Shown here: one piece after another, positions 23,036 to 34,795 of the stretch
Layout of the letters: every line of letters starts with the position of its first letter
How positions within the stretch are numbered: position 1 is the stretch's first letter
Assembly (NCBI RefSeq): GCF_963082655.1
Contig: NC_081553.1
Location: 153,246,941-153,310,940, forward strand
Reading direction: 5' to 3'
Origin: Stomoxys calcitrans
Lineage: Eukaryota; Arthropoda; Insecta; Diptera; Muscidae
DNA length: 64,000 nucleotides
Made by a program: the position numbers and the translations under genes
The notes under the pieces: generated by a model
Told to the model about the DNA's origin: nothing
Databases searched by the model: none
What the model saw: the letters and a program-made list of their open reading frames with translations, nothing else

Positions 23036-23552
23036 AAAACAAATTAACTAAATGAACTATATAGCAAAGTTTAGGTTTAACTAATTAAAATCTCAACGAT
23101 TCCTACCATAGGGTGTGAAACAACAAAAAAACTTGATAAATACGATAGTGTAGTGATTGATTGGAAAACAAAAAATTATTCTGTTGTCATATTTTGGAGA
23201 CAGTCTTCATTCGTACAAACCAGCATTATTTCATTCTAGCTCTAATAAACTTGGACAATAATTCACAAACAACAAATAAATCGTAAATCCAAAAGTAAAT
23301 CAGGGGCGGATAACTCAGTACCAACAAAAAAACTCAAAAATAGGTGCGGTGACATACGTTCTACAAAGCTTCGCTAAAAGACTAAAACCATAACAACCGA
23401 AAGAAATACAGAGATTATTTTATTTTACATAATAAAAAGCATCAATTAATTATAAGTCCAAAAGATACTACACTTTATCTGGTATGCTAAGTTATAACGT
23501 TTATGAAAACTAAAATAAAACATCCTTGAAACTCACTTATTTACTTGGATGG

Positions 23553-26500
23553 CGAAAAATTAGAAACCAACCTCCGATACCAACCTGCTAGGCCTAAGAA
23601 ACCTCGCACCTGTTTAATATTCTTGGGGATCGGTCAATTCAAAATCGAGTCTACTTTCTGGGGTCCGTCTTTATGTCGCCCTCTCCAATAATAGCTTTGG
23701 ATTCCGCGGTAAGTCCAATTTGCTAGTGTGTGCCCTTCAAGTCAAGCTTCGATGTGATATGGGCTTTGGGAAGTCTTGAAAATATTCCCTCAATGCTGAG
23801 TAACGGGTTCGCGTCTTTCCTGGTTACCTGATTTGATCTACTCGCGTCAAGGCACAAACGTACTTTGTTGGGTTTCAATTAGACTGGACTAGCTCCGTCG
23901 ACTTCAATCTTGTGCTTAATTAATTCCGTCCTACGAAGTCCTTCTCTGTCTGAATTCAGGAATAATTGAATCACAGTCTCCAAATTGCTGACATTGAAAT
24001 GGAGTAAGCGGGTATCTCCTATTATCATCACATTCAGGGGATACTTTCGTTATCTCCGAAATCAATACTGGGACATAATATTGAGTCGAGGAAACAATGG
24101 CATTACTACACAAATCGGATGCTAGTTCAAATTTAACCCAAAAATCTTGAGGCTAATACTTATCTTTGGCTAATTGAAGGAACTATCTAAAATGCGTATC
24201 TACATGAAGATATCCCTTCACTCTTTGTGTAACCCCGTCTGCTGTCCTCACAAATGTTTTCAATGGATTAAATTCCTGATAACTACTAAAATCTACGCCT
24301 GCTAAGTCCGATCCAATACATGACACGTTAGCGCCGGTGTCCAACAAACCTTATTCGGTAAATGACAACAACTTATAGATGCATAATATCTCCTATCTGA
24401 CGTACTATTAACTATGGAGGATAAATACAATTTGGAAGTAAATTTTCTTTGCTTATAATATTTACCTAACCTCAATGTTGACCGTTTGGGATTTCCTGCA
24501 GAAGGCATATCAAAAATTTTCTTTTTTTAGCCATATAATTTTCCCACTTTTTGTGGGAGGAAAATAGAGAGGAAAAATCAAACAATTTGGAGTGTAATTA
24601 TCGACTTCAGAATAGTGTCGATTAAGAATTGAAATTTTAGGTTCCAAATCCATGCTGGATAAGGTGTCCAAATTGTTATTAAGATATGATGGTTGTATTT
24701 TGCTTGACATTGGATTTATAGTGCTATCTAGTTTTTTGGCTTCCATGATTTCGTAGTGGCGCATTTTGAGTATTGCGGCTTATACGTATTCTTCTCCCCG
24801 CAACCATAACAAAATATCTTGCGATCACATTCGCAGCCCTCCCAATAATGTCCTAGTTCATGGCAGTTCCAACACTTCACTGGTCCAGATGGCTGTTCTA
24901 CCGCGTCAACCGATTGAACAATTTCTTCCAATGGACAATTATGGCTTTCCTTAAAATCAACAATTTGTCTATGGCCCTGATTTGGAATAATCCTAGAAGA
25001 CATTCCTCTTGGAAATTGTTCGTCTCCTAATAATGATTCTCTCATTTGGACGAGTTTACGCAGGTGCGCAATGGAAAATATTGGAACATAAAGCAATTCA
25101 TGCCTTATTTCTGGTTAGAAGTTACGTTAAAATCTTTATTAACTCCTGCTCTGGCATGGAAGCATCAAGTCTATCCAGCAAAGAAGAAATAGATTCATTA
25201 AAGGATTCAAATATCTCATTCGTTTTCATTTTCGTCTCCTCTTTTTATCTCCTCCTTAAATCAAATGCTGATCAAAACTCCTTGTGTATTGATATTTCAA
25301 GGCTGCACAAAAAGGTCCCACTCAATGTGAGGTACTTGTTAATGGTACCTCCACTACAAATCTTGTGTCTTGCCCGTAAACAGCAAAGGCAAATTTCTAC
25401 ATAATTGAAAAAAATCATTGTCCAGATTCTCCTTTGTCAAAGTACTGACTCTATGAAGAAATTCTTCTACACTGATTCCGTTATGAGACCCGTCAAAACG
25501 TATATTCCAGTCTTTTATCACAGGCGTCAATTTATCTGGTCTTATGCTACGGTTCTAAGTAGAAGCCGACATAGAACCCTGGCTATTATTCAAATGGTCA
25601 CTTCTAATGTCATTGCCAGCCCTTGATGGATGCGAACTAGCGTCATAATTGGATGCAGCGGCCCCGTTGTGATGTCGGGGATTACCTCCATTCGTCCGAT
25701 TATCTGATTCGGGATTTTGATCTATTTCGCCATCTATTGAGGAAAAGTCACCTCTTCTTGAATCTAAAGGAATGAAATTCAAGGTCGCATCATTCTCCTG
25801 ACAGTATTTTCCACAATTCGACCAATATGATCATAGCTTACATTAGAATGGGGTACATACCCTTTTCAACCCGAATAATATGATCGTAGTCTACACTAGG
25901 TTGGGGTACATTCGAATTCACCCGAAGACTACCTTCCATAGCGTCCAAGTCCACAAAACTATTTTGAAATAAGTCCTGAAGAAGATTTCGTCCCTGACTT
26001 CTAGTGTTATACGTTTTCGCCATAGCCCCTCGGGGTTTACCACGACTGCTGTTATCACCTTTTCCTTCCTAATTTCTGCCAAGGAACATTGCCTTTTGCA
26101 TGTTCGGCATTCCGACAATTTCTATAAAAACTATAGTTACATTCTGATAAGGTCGTGCTCATCTAACATCTCATCCCCACAAACTATACAAAAATATCAG
26201 AGGCAGGGACGTTTACTTTCTGAGAAATACCTATTGGCTGATTCTGTGGAGGAGTACGCTCCATTATGTTAAAACAAATTAACTAAATGAACTATATAGC
26301 AAAGTTTAGGTTTAACTAATTAAAATCTCAACGATTCCTACCATAGGGTGTGAAACAACAAAAAAACTTGATAAATACGATAGTGTAGTGATTGATTGGA
26401 AAACAAAAAATTATTCTGTTGTCATATTTTGGAGACAGTCTTCATTCGTACAAACCAGCATTATTTCATTCTAGCTCTAATAAACTTGGACAATAATTCA

Positions 26501-26787
26501 CAAACAACAAATAAATCGTAAATCCAAAAGTAAATCAGGGGCGGATAACTCAGTACCAACAAAAAAACTCAAAAATAGGTGCGGTGACATACGTTCTACA
26601 AAGCTTCGCTAAAAGACTAAAACCATAACAACCGAAAGAAATACAGAGATTATTTTATTTTACATTATAAAAAGCATCAATTAATTATAAGTCCAAAAGA
26701 TACTACACTTTATCTGGTATGCTAAGTTATAACGTTTATGAAAACTAAAATAAAACATCCTTGAAACTCACTTATTTACTTGGATGG
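23553..26787 (-). repeat. Gypsy internal tandem duplication, unit 2 (gag-PR-RT 5')
   Basis: Second copy of the 3,235-bp unit: RT 5' remains (23610-24195), protease (24225-24508), gag with CCHC knuckles (24728-26270) and leader (26271-26787). It continues to the right into single-copy leader, PBS and LTR. Its stops and frameshifts appear to be the same as in unit 1, so duplication followed the decay of the element. Confidence 0.92.
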
Positions 26788-26859
26788 GTCTACTAGGGCA
26801 CGAAAAATAACTTGTTCTTAAAACAAATTCAATTTCGTAGACCTCACGTTCTGGGCGCC

Positions 26860-27070
26860 AAATAATGTAATGAACCATTGCACAATTTTTCTTTCGGACC
26901 ATCAGGCCTATTAATTCATCAGGGTGGAGGGAAGAATGGGAGTCAATGACTATGCTAGCTTTCAGTCGGCACGGGGGGATTCTTGTTCTCTCGCACTCCA
27001 AACACAAAAATGGTGATTCATACGTTAATTGCTAGATACCCTATACTGAAAATTTTCTAAATAAAAACAA
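26860..27070 (-). promoter_or_regulatory. Gypsy primer-binding site and probable short or partial LTR
   Basis: On the minus strand the sequence ..GGTTCATTACA (ending about 26878) is followed after a few bases by TGGCGCCCAGAACGTGAGG (26868-26850). This is a typical tRNA primer-binding site placed right after an LTR end. The candidate LTR begins TGTTTTTATTTAG near 27067 and would be about 190 bp, which is short. Since a Helentron-like element abuts it, it may be truncated. No second LTR is present in the window. Confidence 0.6.
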
Positions 27071-27906
27071 GTTATTTTCCGATTCGGACCATAAATGAAT
27101 GCTGAACATTGTAGAAGTCATTGTGTAATATTTCAGTTCATTCGGATAAGAATTGCGCCTTGTAGGGGCTCAAGAAGCAAAATCGGGAGATAGGTTTATA
27201 TGGGAGCTGTATCAAGCTATTGATCGATTCAGACTATATTAGACACGTATATTAAAGGTCATGAGAGAAGCTGTTGTACAAAATTTCAGCCAAATCGGAT
27301 GAGAATTGCGCCCTCTAGAGATAAGAAGTCAAGATCCCAGATCAGTTTATATGGCAGCTATATCAGGTTCTATACCGACTTACGCCATACTTAGCACAGT
27401 TATTGGAAGTCATAACAAAACACCTCATGCGCCCTCTAGAAGCTCAAGAAGTCAAGACCCAAGATCGGTTTATATGGCAGCTATATCAAAACATGGACCG
27501 ATTAAAACCTTACTTAGCGTAGTTGTTGGAAGTGATACCAAAACACTACGTGCAAAATGTCAATAAAATCGGATAAGAAATGCGCCCTATAGAGGCCAAA
27601 GAAGTCAAGACCCAAGATCGGTTTATATGGCAGCTATATCAAAACATGGACCGATTTGGCCCATTTACAATACTAACCGACCTGCACAAAAAAAAGTATT
27701 TGTGCAAAATTTCAAGCGGCTAGCTTTACTCCTTCGAAAGTTAGCGTGCTTTCGACAGACAGACGGACGGACATGGCTAGATCGACTTAAAATGACATGA
27801 CGATCAAGAATATATATACTTTATGGGGTCTTAGACGCATATTTCGAGGTGTTACAAACAGAATGACGAAATTAGTAAACCCCCATCCTATGGTGGAGGG
27901 TATAAA
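27071..27906 (+). repeat. DINE-1/Helentron-like element, 5'-truncated
   Basis: Starts mid-element at 'ccgattcggaccataaatg', then about four units of the 150-bp series. It ends completely with 'gacagacagacggacggaca', 'cgaggtgttacaaacagaat' and 'atcctatggtggagggtata' at about 27903. It is one of the better preserved 3' ends. Confidence 0.78.
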
Positions 27907-28525
27907 AACACAACAAAGAATTGACCTAGCCGATTTCAGGTGACAAACGAAACCCCCCTGTCGATCAATGCCTGCAAACAAAACAACTCAATCACTGCGC
28001 GGCTATTTCTTCAGATGTTTTGGAGATTGATCCTCTCTACCCTCCCTACATATGACTTTAACTATGCACCGAATTGCATGTATTGCTAAAGTCCCAAATA
28101 CGCTACCTTAAGTTTTTATGTTTTCTCACACTCGGTAAGAAGACTAAATCGGCATACACATTCATTTCCAACTAAAAAAAAATTATTTCGTAAATATCTT
28201 ATCCTATAGCGATTTGACACTCTGACTCTTTACTTAAAAAAATATGAAAAAACAAAGTTAAATACAACTCCATAGCAAATTAATAATAATAAAAAAACAG
28301 ATATATATTGAAAAATCGAATATGCTAATTAATTCTGTGTAGCGCCTAAGCCTGGGTTACAAGTAACCATGAATGAAATAAAGAATCGAAAATAAGATAA
28401 TCCCCAGAAGCAATGCACGCATCTCATTAATGACGTCACTTGATTAATGCCTGCTTCTAACTATGAACAACAACAACAATTTCGATCAATGCAAAGCTAA
28501 ATAAAAAAAACAAATAATTGGAAGA
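27907..28525. other. Unassigned AT-rich interval
   Basis: No coding or element signal. The sequence around 28430-28450 is a small imperfect palindrome centred on TGACGTCA ('cattaatgacgtcacttgat'). Short AAC and AATA runs occur. It could be the remnant of an LTR or host intergenic DNA. Confidence 0.35.
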
Positions 28526-28644
28526 TCATTTAAGACTCACACTTACATTGTTTTCCTGTCGCTGTTGGGTGAGGCCTCTTCCTCTGCTAGCGCTTTTACA
28601 TGGGAAGATGGTTATGTTTTTGCTTTGCAAATCATATTTAGGTT

Positions 28645-30440
28645 AGGTTAGGTTTAAGTGGCGGTCTGCCATCAAACTAACTTAGACGTTTTTATCCATT
28701 GTGATATCACATGAACAGAAGCAGGAAGATGCCTTCTAGTTCGATCGCTTTAAAAAGCCCACTAACTTGCGAATGTTCACATCCGCTTAATCAGACCGGT
28801 TCTCAAAGTAATGAGAACCTAAAATGGAACTCCTTCTGACTGCCAGTGCGGGACACACACATAGAAGGTGTTCTATAGACTCTTCTTCTTCGAAGTCCTC
28901 ACAGCTTTTGCAAAAGTCGTCGCTGGCAAGCTTCAGTCTGTCAGCATGTTTCCCGATTAAACAGTGACCTGTCATGACGAACCCAATGACTGAGACATCT
29001 GTTCTAGCCAATGACAGCAAAGCAGTAGTGTTAAATTGAATACGTTTATTGAACTAAATTCTAAAATAGTATTACATATTTCACAAAGAGTTTTATATAA
29101 CAAAGTCATACTAATGTAAATTGTAATATAGTAAAGCAAAGTGTTTAGCATAAGGTGTATTTCATTCAATTCTCAACAAGTAGACCTCTTCAATTTTAGA
29201 TTAAGCCACATAGTTTTGGAATGCTCACAGCCCCTCTTTGTGACCATCTTTGTGGTCCGGTAACCTTTTCGATATGACCAGTTCTAAATCTTAAGAGTAC
29301 ACCCCAAAGCCCACCTGGTCGTTTAGTTTGGAACCATCCGTATGGAAGTCTATGTAACTTCTGTTGCCAGGGATATCGTAGTTCCAATCGGTTTCTATCA
29401 GGAATAGTGCTACAGTACTTTTTACTGTACTGCCTGGAACATCGATATTGTATCAAGGATAACACAGTGTCCGTAGTCACCACATGACCAATGAAAGCTC
29501 CTTTAATCTCACGGCAGTGGTCGCTGCAATTTGGGTAGCCACAATGTCCAGAGGCCCCAGTGCGGCTGTGATGCACAAACAAGCCATCCTTTGGATTCGG
29601 TTAAGTACTGAGCAGTAGGTGGACTATTGAAGCGCCGTCTACCAGACCACAACACCATATAGCATTATAGGTTTGATAACTTAAGTATATACCCAATGCA
29701 TGACACGCGGTCTAAACATCCAACATTTGCCAATGGCTCTCTTGCAGGTGTATAGGGCAAGAATGGCCTTTCTTGCGCTTTCCAAAATTTGGATTTGAAG
29801 TTCAATTTCCTGTCCAGCAAAACACCCAGGAAACGGGTTCCACTGTCGGCAACTTGTATCTCCTGCTGAAAAGAACTACTTCTGTCTTGCACGGATTTAC
29901 ACCTAGACCACTTTCGGTAGCCCACTTTGCTGTGCACGTAGAGCTTCCTGAAGTATATCTCTTAGAGTGTGGGAAACTTTCCTCTAATCGCAATTGCCAC
30001 GTCATCAGCATAAGCGAGCACTTTTACGCCTAAGGCAAATTATAGGCATCTGAAGAAAGAATAGGTTCGGCTTTGTCCTTGAGACTCGAACCAGATGTCT
30101 TCCTCAAAAGCCCCTCCTGACCAGTCGTCTGTCGGCTAGTGGAGCCTGGAGCAGTCGCTCCACCAGTCAAGGTTTCAGTAGCATACAACATGCTACGTCC
30201 TGATATCACCACCGCAGCTGTGGGGTCTTTAAAGTCCATTCTAAGCCTACTCCCGGGCTCGAGATCTACCGCTCCACTGGAAACAGACACAGATCATCAA
30301 CCGCCTAATGGATACCTCTACCGCAGCTATCGCTGAGTGATTTAAAGTTTTCTTTCAAAAATATTGACCTATTACGAGTTACAGGAAAATTTTTGCAGAG
30401 TGAAATAACAATACGTCTGCTCCATTCAACGGAATAAACT
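28645..30440 (-). mobile_element. LINE family B (relative of family A), internally deleted
   Basis: From its 5' end (30440, minus strand): a short leader, the ORF1 N-terminus MDFKDPTAAVVISGR (30240 downward), then an abrupt switch near 30030 to RT motif C (AYADDVAIAI, with intact YADD codons at 30001-30012). RT continues through GLGVNPCKTEVVLFSRRYK. Thumb, RNase H remains (29580-29200), a Cys/His C-terminus (CKSCEDFEEEESIEHLLCVC, 28930-28860) and the tail CCACTTAAACCTAACCTAACC follow. Everything between the ORF1 N-terminus and the RT palm is deleted. The ORF1 start resembles family A ORF1 (MDSKDSTSAVVASDRS), which supports a common clade. Confidence 0.82.
29029..29178 (-). mobile_element. 150-bp solo LTR (copia-like) with 5-bp TSD
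   Basis: The sequence starts TGTTAAATTG and ends TTCTCAACA on the plus strand, with AGTAG immediately on each side (29024-29028 and 29179-29183). Read on the minus strand it begins TGTTGAGAATTG and contains a TATA-like TTATATAAAACTC. It has a polyadenylation signal (TTCAATAAACG) near its end, as a transcriptionally complete LTR should. TG..CA ends, a 5-bp duplication and small size fit a Copia or BEL solo LTR. It interrupts the 3' part of family B. Confidence 0.8.
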
Positions 30441-31134
30441 AAAAAAAAATAATTTAAGATAATTTTGTTTTCATTTTAGGGTATATCCATGATACTTAGC
30501 TGTCTTCAAACCCAGCTTATTTTGACTAATACAATTTAATTCCTTTACTTTCGGCTTTTTACTTAATAATAACGCTGTGGTCAGATGGAACGTTTAATGT
30601 TTTTGCTTACATAACCCATAGTTACTTAGGTGGACGATGTGTATAAACGATGACAAATATATGACTATGATGAGATTCTCTACTCTGAGTGTTTTTTAAA
30701 ACCTTTGGTTTGAAGATTTTTTTGTAGGTGGTTTTATTGCAAGAAACGTCCTACGAAAGCGAAGTATTGGTGGGTCGTCTTGAAGCTCGAGGACCTCAGC
30801 AAAGAGGCTAGGATTCCTGAATGGTATAAAAACTGAGTCGATGGAATTATAAGTTAATTTATAAGCACAGTGAAATGGCTTAGAAATTTCTCACTTGAGA
30901 TAAAAACATGTCATAGACTTTTTTACTTAACTGCTTGATGGTTGATAAAGAAAATAATGTTAAAATGAGGTTTCGCAGCCATGTAGCCAGGCAAGCCAAA
31001 CTCCGATGAGTACAAGTATATATGTAATTATCAATTATAAGTAGTCAATACTCCCTACTATAGGCTAGTACTAAAATTTTGTCTGTACAGTACAAGTAGT
31101 ACCAGTAAATTTAAACTTCGTTAAAAAAATTTAA

Positions 31135-31517
31135 AAAATGGTATTACAACTTAGCACAGTTGTTCGAAGTGATACTAAAACATCACGTACAAAATTTCAG
31201 CCACATTGGATAAGAATTGCGCCCCCAGATGCTCAAGAGCGGTTTATATGGCTGAATATCAAAACATGGACCGATTTGGCCATTTACAATCCCAACTGAC
31301 CTAAACTTATAAGATATATTTGTATACGATTTCAACTTACTCCTCGTAAGTTAGCGTGCTTTCGACAGACGGGCGGACGGACATGGCTATATCGACTCAA
31401 AATGTCGTGACGATCAAGAATATATATAGTTTATGAGGTCTTAGACGCATATTTCGAGGTTTTACAAACTGTATGATGAAATTAGTATACCACCTATCCT
31501 ATGGTGGAGGGTATAAT
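31135..31517 (+). repeat. DINE-1/Helentron-like element, 3' fragment
   Basis: About one and a half 150-bp units followed by the standard 3' block ('gctttcgacagacgggcgga', 'gaggttttacaaactgtatg', 'atcctatggtggagggtata' ending about 31514). Confidence 0.75.
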
Positions 31518-31559
31518 CAAGAGATTTAAAGAGTCACTGCGAGTTTCATTGACCCTGTG

Positions 31560-33170
31560 ATAAATAATTTGCGAAAATTAGTCTCGCCCTTTTAGTGCGA
31601 CGTGAAATCTTGCGCTGTTACGTGCTCGTTATTGAGATAAGTAGAAGATTCTGCGTTCAAATTTCGGGTCGTTTGCTGCCTGTTTTATTTGTTTTGATTC
31701 ACGTTTGGTATTATTGCTTTGTTGTTTGCTCTCTACCACTTCATTTGTCTAAATAGAATACTTCTGCTATTTTATTTTTCGGAGCATACTTTCCGTCGCG
31801 TTGTTGAAACCGAGTCTTTCTTACTTGTAGTGGTGGCTCCGACGAAAAGCGTTTTTATATCCAGACTGCATTCTGGAACATCTGAAGAGCACATCGCTGC
31901 CTACAAAGGATCAAAGATTAATAATGTTAATGACTATGAGTTTATGATCTTTAAGTTTAATTCCCCCACACCACGTGATATATCATGTTTTAAAATAATT
32001 GTGCGCTTTCAACTATTTGATTTAATGATCTGCAGCGCATTTTGGCCGGATGGCGCATTTGTTAAGGAATTCGTGGCGAGAGAGAGAAGTTACTCTGTAA
32101 TACCTGTGGTTATTCCTTCTGTTTCACAAAACTGATTCATTCTTTGTTTATACCTAATCGGAATGTTGGAGGCTTTAATACTAAACTTAGGGACATCTAT
32201 TTGAAATCTGTTGGTAGTGATTTGGCTTAAACCTGGCATCGGTAATATTTAACTTTTTTCTGATCAATAACAAGTTTATGTGATAGAGTAGGTAGACTTG
32301 GTGGAGGTGTGCTTATAGCTGTTCATAACGCCATACCTGCTGAACGGGTTACACTTACGAATTGAGTTTTATGCGTCAAGACGAAATATTTGGGCAGGAT
32401 TCTTATTTTAACATGCTCCTATATTGCACCGAATTCAGTGGTATATATTAACTGAGACATTTGGAATTGTCTCGAATCTGGATGTAGTTTCCGAACTTGT
32501 TTGTTTCGGTGACTTGCTGCTCCTGTTTCATCAACAGTATCTTTAATTGGTGTGTTTGTTTCAGATGGATAACTTTCGTAATATAAGGGATACGATTTTG
32601 GAGCTTGTATTTATCTCGATCGTGGACGTTTCTTTATGTAGATGTATGCCATTTGCGGAACCTGAGGATGGATACCAATTGACTTTGACTGTTGAAGTCA
32701 GTTGCGGAGCGGTTTGGTGAATTATGTTCCAGTGTCAACTTAGATTTGTTGCGATCGACTTTATTTGACATAAGTTAGGTTTCTAATTGCGACATGAATT
32801 TGCGAATTTCGTCTTTTTATAATGTGCTTTCAAAATATCTGTTTTCACCATGAGACCTTATTCTAAAAGGGGTCTACTCCGTATCTGAGATGATTGCGTA
32901 ATTTTAAAAGTAGACTTTTTAAGAAATATAAGACATATAATAATTCACCCGTAGAACGATAAAAAGATGGGTTGAGGCGACGGGTAAGTAGCCCATCACA
33001 CGGAACACTTAAAGAGATTACTTTAACAAAACGAACAACATTAAAAACGACTCCCCCTAGATTAGATTTAAGGTGTGTTTTTTTTAGTACCATATATGAT
33101 GAAATGACACCCATCAGGACAACGAAGTTTTGGATAAATTACCAGTGCAGGCTTATATAGAACATCTGTC
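31560..33170 (+). mobile_element. CR1-like LINE C1: ORF1 C-terminus and endonuclease remains
   Basis: 31719-32135 is the C-terminal half of an ORF1 protein. It is followed by frames resembling a CR1-type endonuclease: NVGGFNTKLRD (about 32165), GGGVLIAVHNAIPAE (about 32300-32345), then eroded sequence to STPYLR.LRNFKSRLFKKYK (about 32870-32935), which is the endonuclease-RT linker. No RT motif follows, and homology fades after 33020. It lies directly upstream of, and in the same orientation as, a different CR1-like element. Confidence 0.7.
31719..32135 (+). pseudogene. CR1-like ORF1 C-terminal domain (C1)
   Basis: An open stretch of 138 codons. From about residue 33 it reads ESFLLVVVAPTKSVFISRLH, SGTSEEHIAAYKGSKI and PTPRDISCFKIIVRF, ending with FWPDGAFVKEFVAR. 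That is the folded C-terminal region found in ORF1 proteins of insect CR1/Jockey-type LINEs, thought to bind the element RNA. The first 30 residues before it look non-coding, so the ATG at 31719 is not the native start. The native N-terminus, often with a zinc finger, is missing. Confidence 0.72.
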
Positions 33171-33349
33171 GTCAGGATTGCCATGATGTTTTTCACCAAT
33201 AAGTGTGGCCACCCTCAGGAATCCTCTATTGTGAATGGCACTTTAGCTGTGATTGCCGAAGCGAACAGAGATGCTTTAAAACTACGTGGACCATAAGCTA
33301 TACATATCGTTTTCTTTTCTCTCTCAACGTGTATAAAATGAAAACAATA

Positions 33350-33960
33350 ATGGCAACTCCTCAAGTGGGTGTGTGTGTGTGCAGCCTCTGCAAACTCGCA
33401 ATTAGAAAACAACTTTTGTGACTTGTCATCATTGCCAGAGAAATTTTCACATACACATTAATGAGCAGTACTAAAAAGCAAGAATGGAAATGCGAAATAT
33501 GCAAAGCGCGAGTAAAGTCCCCGAATCCAAGCTATCCAGCGTTTGTTTTTAACGAACAAATCCCTCAACAACATCAAAAGTAACAAAGAGAATGAGACTT
33601 CAAAGTGCTTGAAGGAATCGACAACTTCTACACTAGTAGCAGCAACACAATTGTAATACTAATCAATGACAACAACAATTGCAACGGCAGCAAAAATCGG
33701 GGAAACACTGAGAAAACCGCAAAACATGGTAGGCATCCGAAATGCCATGCAACGATGGGTTTGCATGGCGTTTGCTGCAAATGACTGCAATAAATGTGTC
33801 TAACAACGAAATTAAAAACACCCTTTTAATTAATAAAATACCTCTAATAATACTAGCTGAGAAATACATAACAAACGAAGAAAACCACCTCTACTCGCGA
33901 ATGGCTTCAACTCGATATTTCTTAATAGAGAAGGAAGAGGTAAGGTATTTGCTCTTTATA
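33350..33960 (+). pseudogene. ORF1 with PHD-type zinc finger (LINE C2)
   Basis: MATPQVGVCVCSLCKLAIRK starts at 33350. After a frameshift it continues CHHCQRNFHIH, and after another EWKCEICKAR (to about 33515). The spacing C-x2-C, C-x2-C, H, C-x2-C is that of a PHD finger (Cys4-His-Cys3), a known N-terminal domain of CR1-family ORF1 proteins. The following 400 bp is Asn/Gln-rich, eroded coding sequence. Confidence 0.65.
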
Positions 33961-34670
33961 TTCGCAACAACATAAGCTTTGAAAAATATCAATAAATGCA
34001 ACGTCTTTTGAGACGATAATGTTTAACGTAAAGCGAAACAAATCTACAATAGTACAATGCTAGCGTCAAATGGGCTGCATTGCGCTGTAACCACAACTAC
34101 GAGAGAAGATGCAAACAGCAAAAACGCGTATTAATCATTCATTCGATCTACCATAGCCACTGCGTATATCTACGCTGCCGTCATCACAACAAACGTTTCA
34201 GACTACTACTCTCTTTTTGGTGCATTGAGCAACGAAAAAAGCAAGACTGCAAGCACTGTGGTGAGGAGAGAAGCTAATGCAAGAAATGATAGTGATGTGC
34301 TAACAAAATTCAAAAATGGGAAGGTTAATCGAGGAAGGTAAAATATTACATATTAAAACAATAAAAAAAGAGACCCTTACCCGTGGTTAACATACAAACT
34401 CATTAAATATTGTGATATACGCGATAAACTTTACAAAAAGTGTTAAAAAAAATAATAAAATAATAAAACAAAGGAAAGAATATGCAAAAAATATAGCAAC
34501 AAATTAAACAAACAAATCATTTTCGCTAAGAACAAATACAACATGAAACAATTTTTAAAAACAGAAGAAACTTCCGAGAGGCATGGAAGCTAATTAACGA
34601 AATAACTGGGAAAATGTAAATAATATTAATAAAGTAATAAGAGCAAATTTTAAATCGTTGTTATTGTAGC
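33961..34670 (+). pseudogene. LINE C2 endonuclease end and linker to RT
   Basis: Frames read IRNNISFEKYQINVTSFETI (33950-34010), a CR1-type endonuclease segment. From about 34375 come KLIKYCDIRDKLYKK and NKSFSLRTNT in alternating frames, then REAWKLINEITGKN (about 34572-34620), the helical linker before the RT fingers. Much of the endonuclease (34090-34370) is unreadable. The piece ends at the family A junction near 34671. Confidence 0.6.
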
Positions 34671-34795
34671 CGTCAAGTCAAGCGGACGTGTTTTTATTTC
34701 GCTCCTCAAAGGAAAAAAATATATATCCGTATCTCGGAATAGGTACTACCTATTTCGATAAAAAAAAATGTAAAGCCTTTTGGAGTAGGCTAGAA

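Larger units (their letters stand above)
20318..23552 (-). repeat. Gypsy internal tandem duplication, unit 1
   Basis: This 3,235-bp unit is repeated immediately to its right at 23553-26787, apparently with only a few substitutions (for example GGGGACCGG versus GGGGATCGG). It spans leader, gag, protease and the 5' part of RT. The left edge continues into single-copy RT/RNase H. The right edge (TTACTTGGATGG) is joined to the start of the second unit (CGAAAAATTAG). Confidence 0.92.
15740..27070 (-). mobile_element. Gypsy LTR retrotransposon, nested and internally duplicated
   Basis: Read on the minus strand: LTR-like end and primer-binding site (27070-26860), leader, gag, protease and 5' RT (26787-23553), the same segment repeated (23552-20318), then 3' RT/RNase H (20374-20093), a tether (20040-19780) and integrase. 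The integrase is split by family A copy A6 (16604-19510) and ends at 15740, where the element is truncated, so no 3' LTR is present. All ORFs carry stops or frameshifts. Gene order gag-PR-RT-RH-INT with a CCHC gag is that of Metaviridae (gypsy) elements. I see no envelope gene. Confidence 0.9.
28526..31060 (+). repeat. Repeat X, copy 2, interrupted by LINE family B
   Basis: Homologous to 13848-15660. The left block is 28526-28640 and the right blocks are 30445-30690 and 30770-31030. Between them lies family B (28645-30440), absent from copy 1. Conversely the MITE of copy 1 is absent here (empty site at 31010-31030). No coding frame is recognisable. Confidence 0.6.

Noticed and set aside
15740..27070. 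Endogenous retrovirus with an envelope gene
   Set aside because: No envelope-like frame between integrase and the truncated end. The structure is that of a plain gypsy retrotransposon, missing its 3' part.
28430..28450. TGACGTCA palindrome as a CRE regulatory site
   Set aside because: A single short motif in AT-rich DNA with no gene nearby; expected by chance.
31719..32135. Possible host membrane protein from the hydrophobic start of this frame
   Set aside because: The hydrophobic first 30 residues are upstream non-coding translation; the rest is a CR1-like ORF1 domain.
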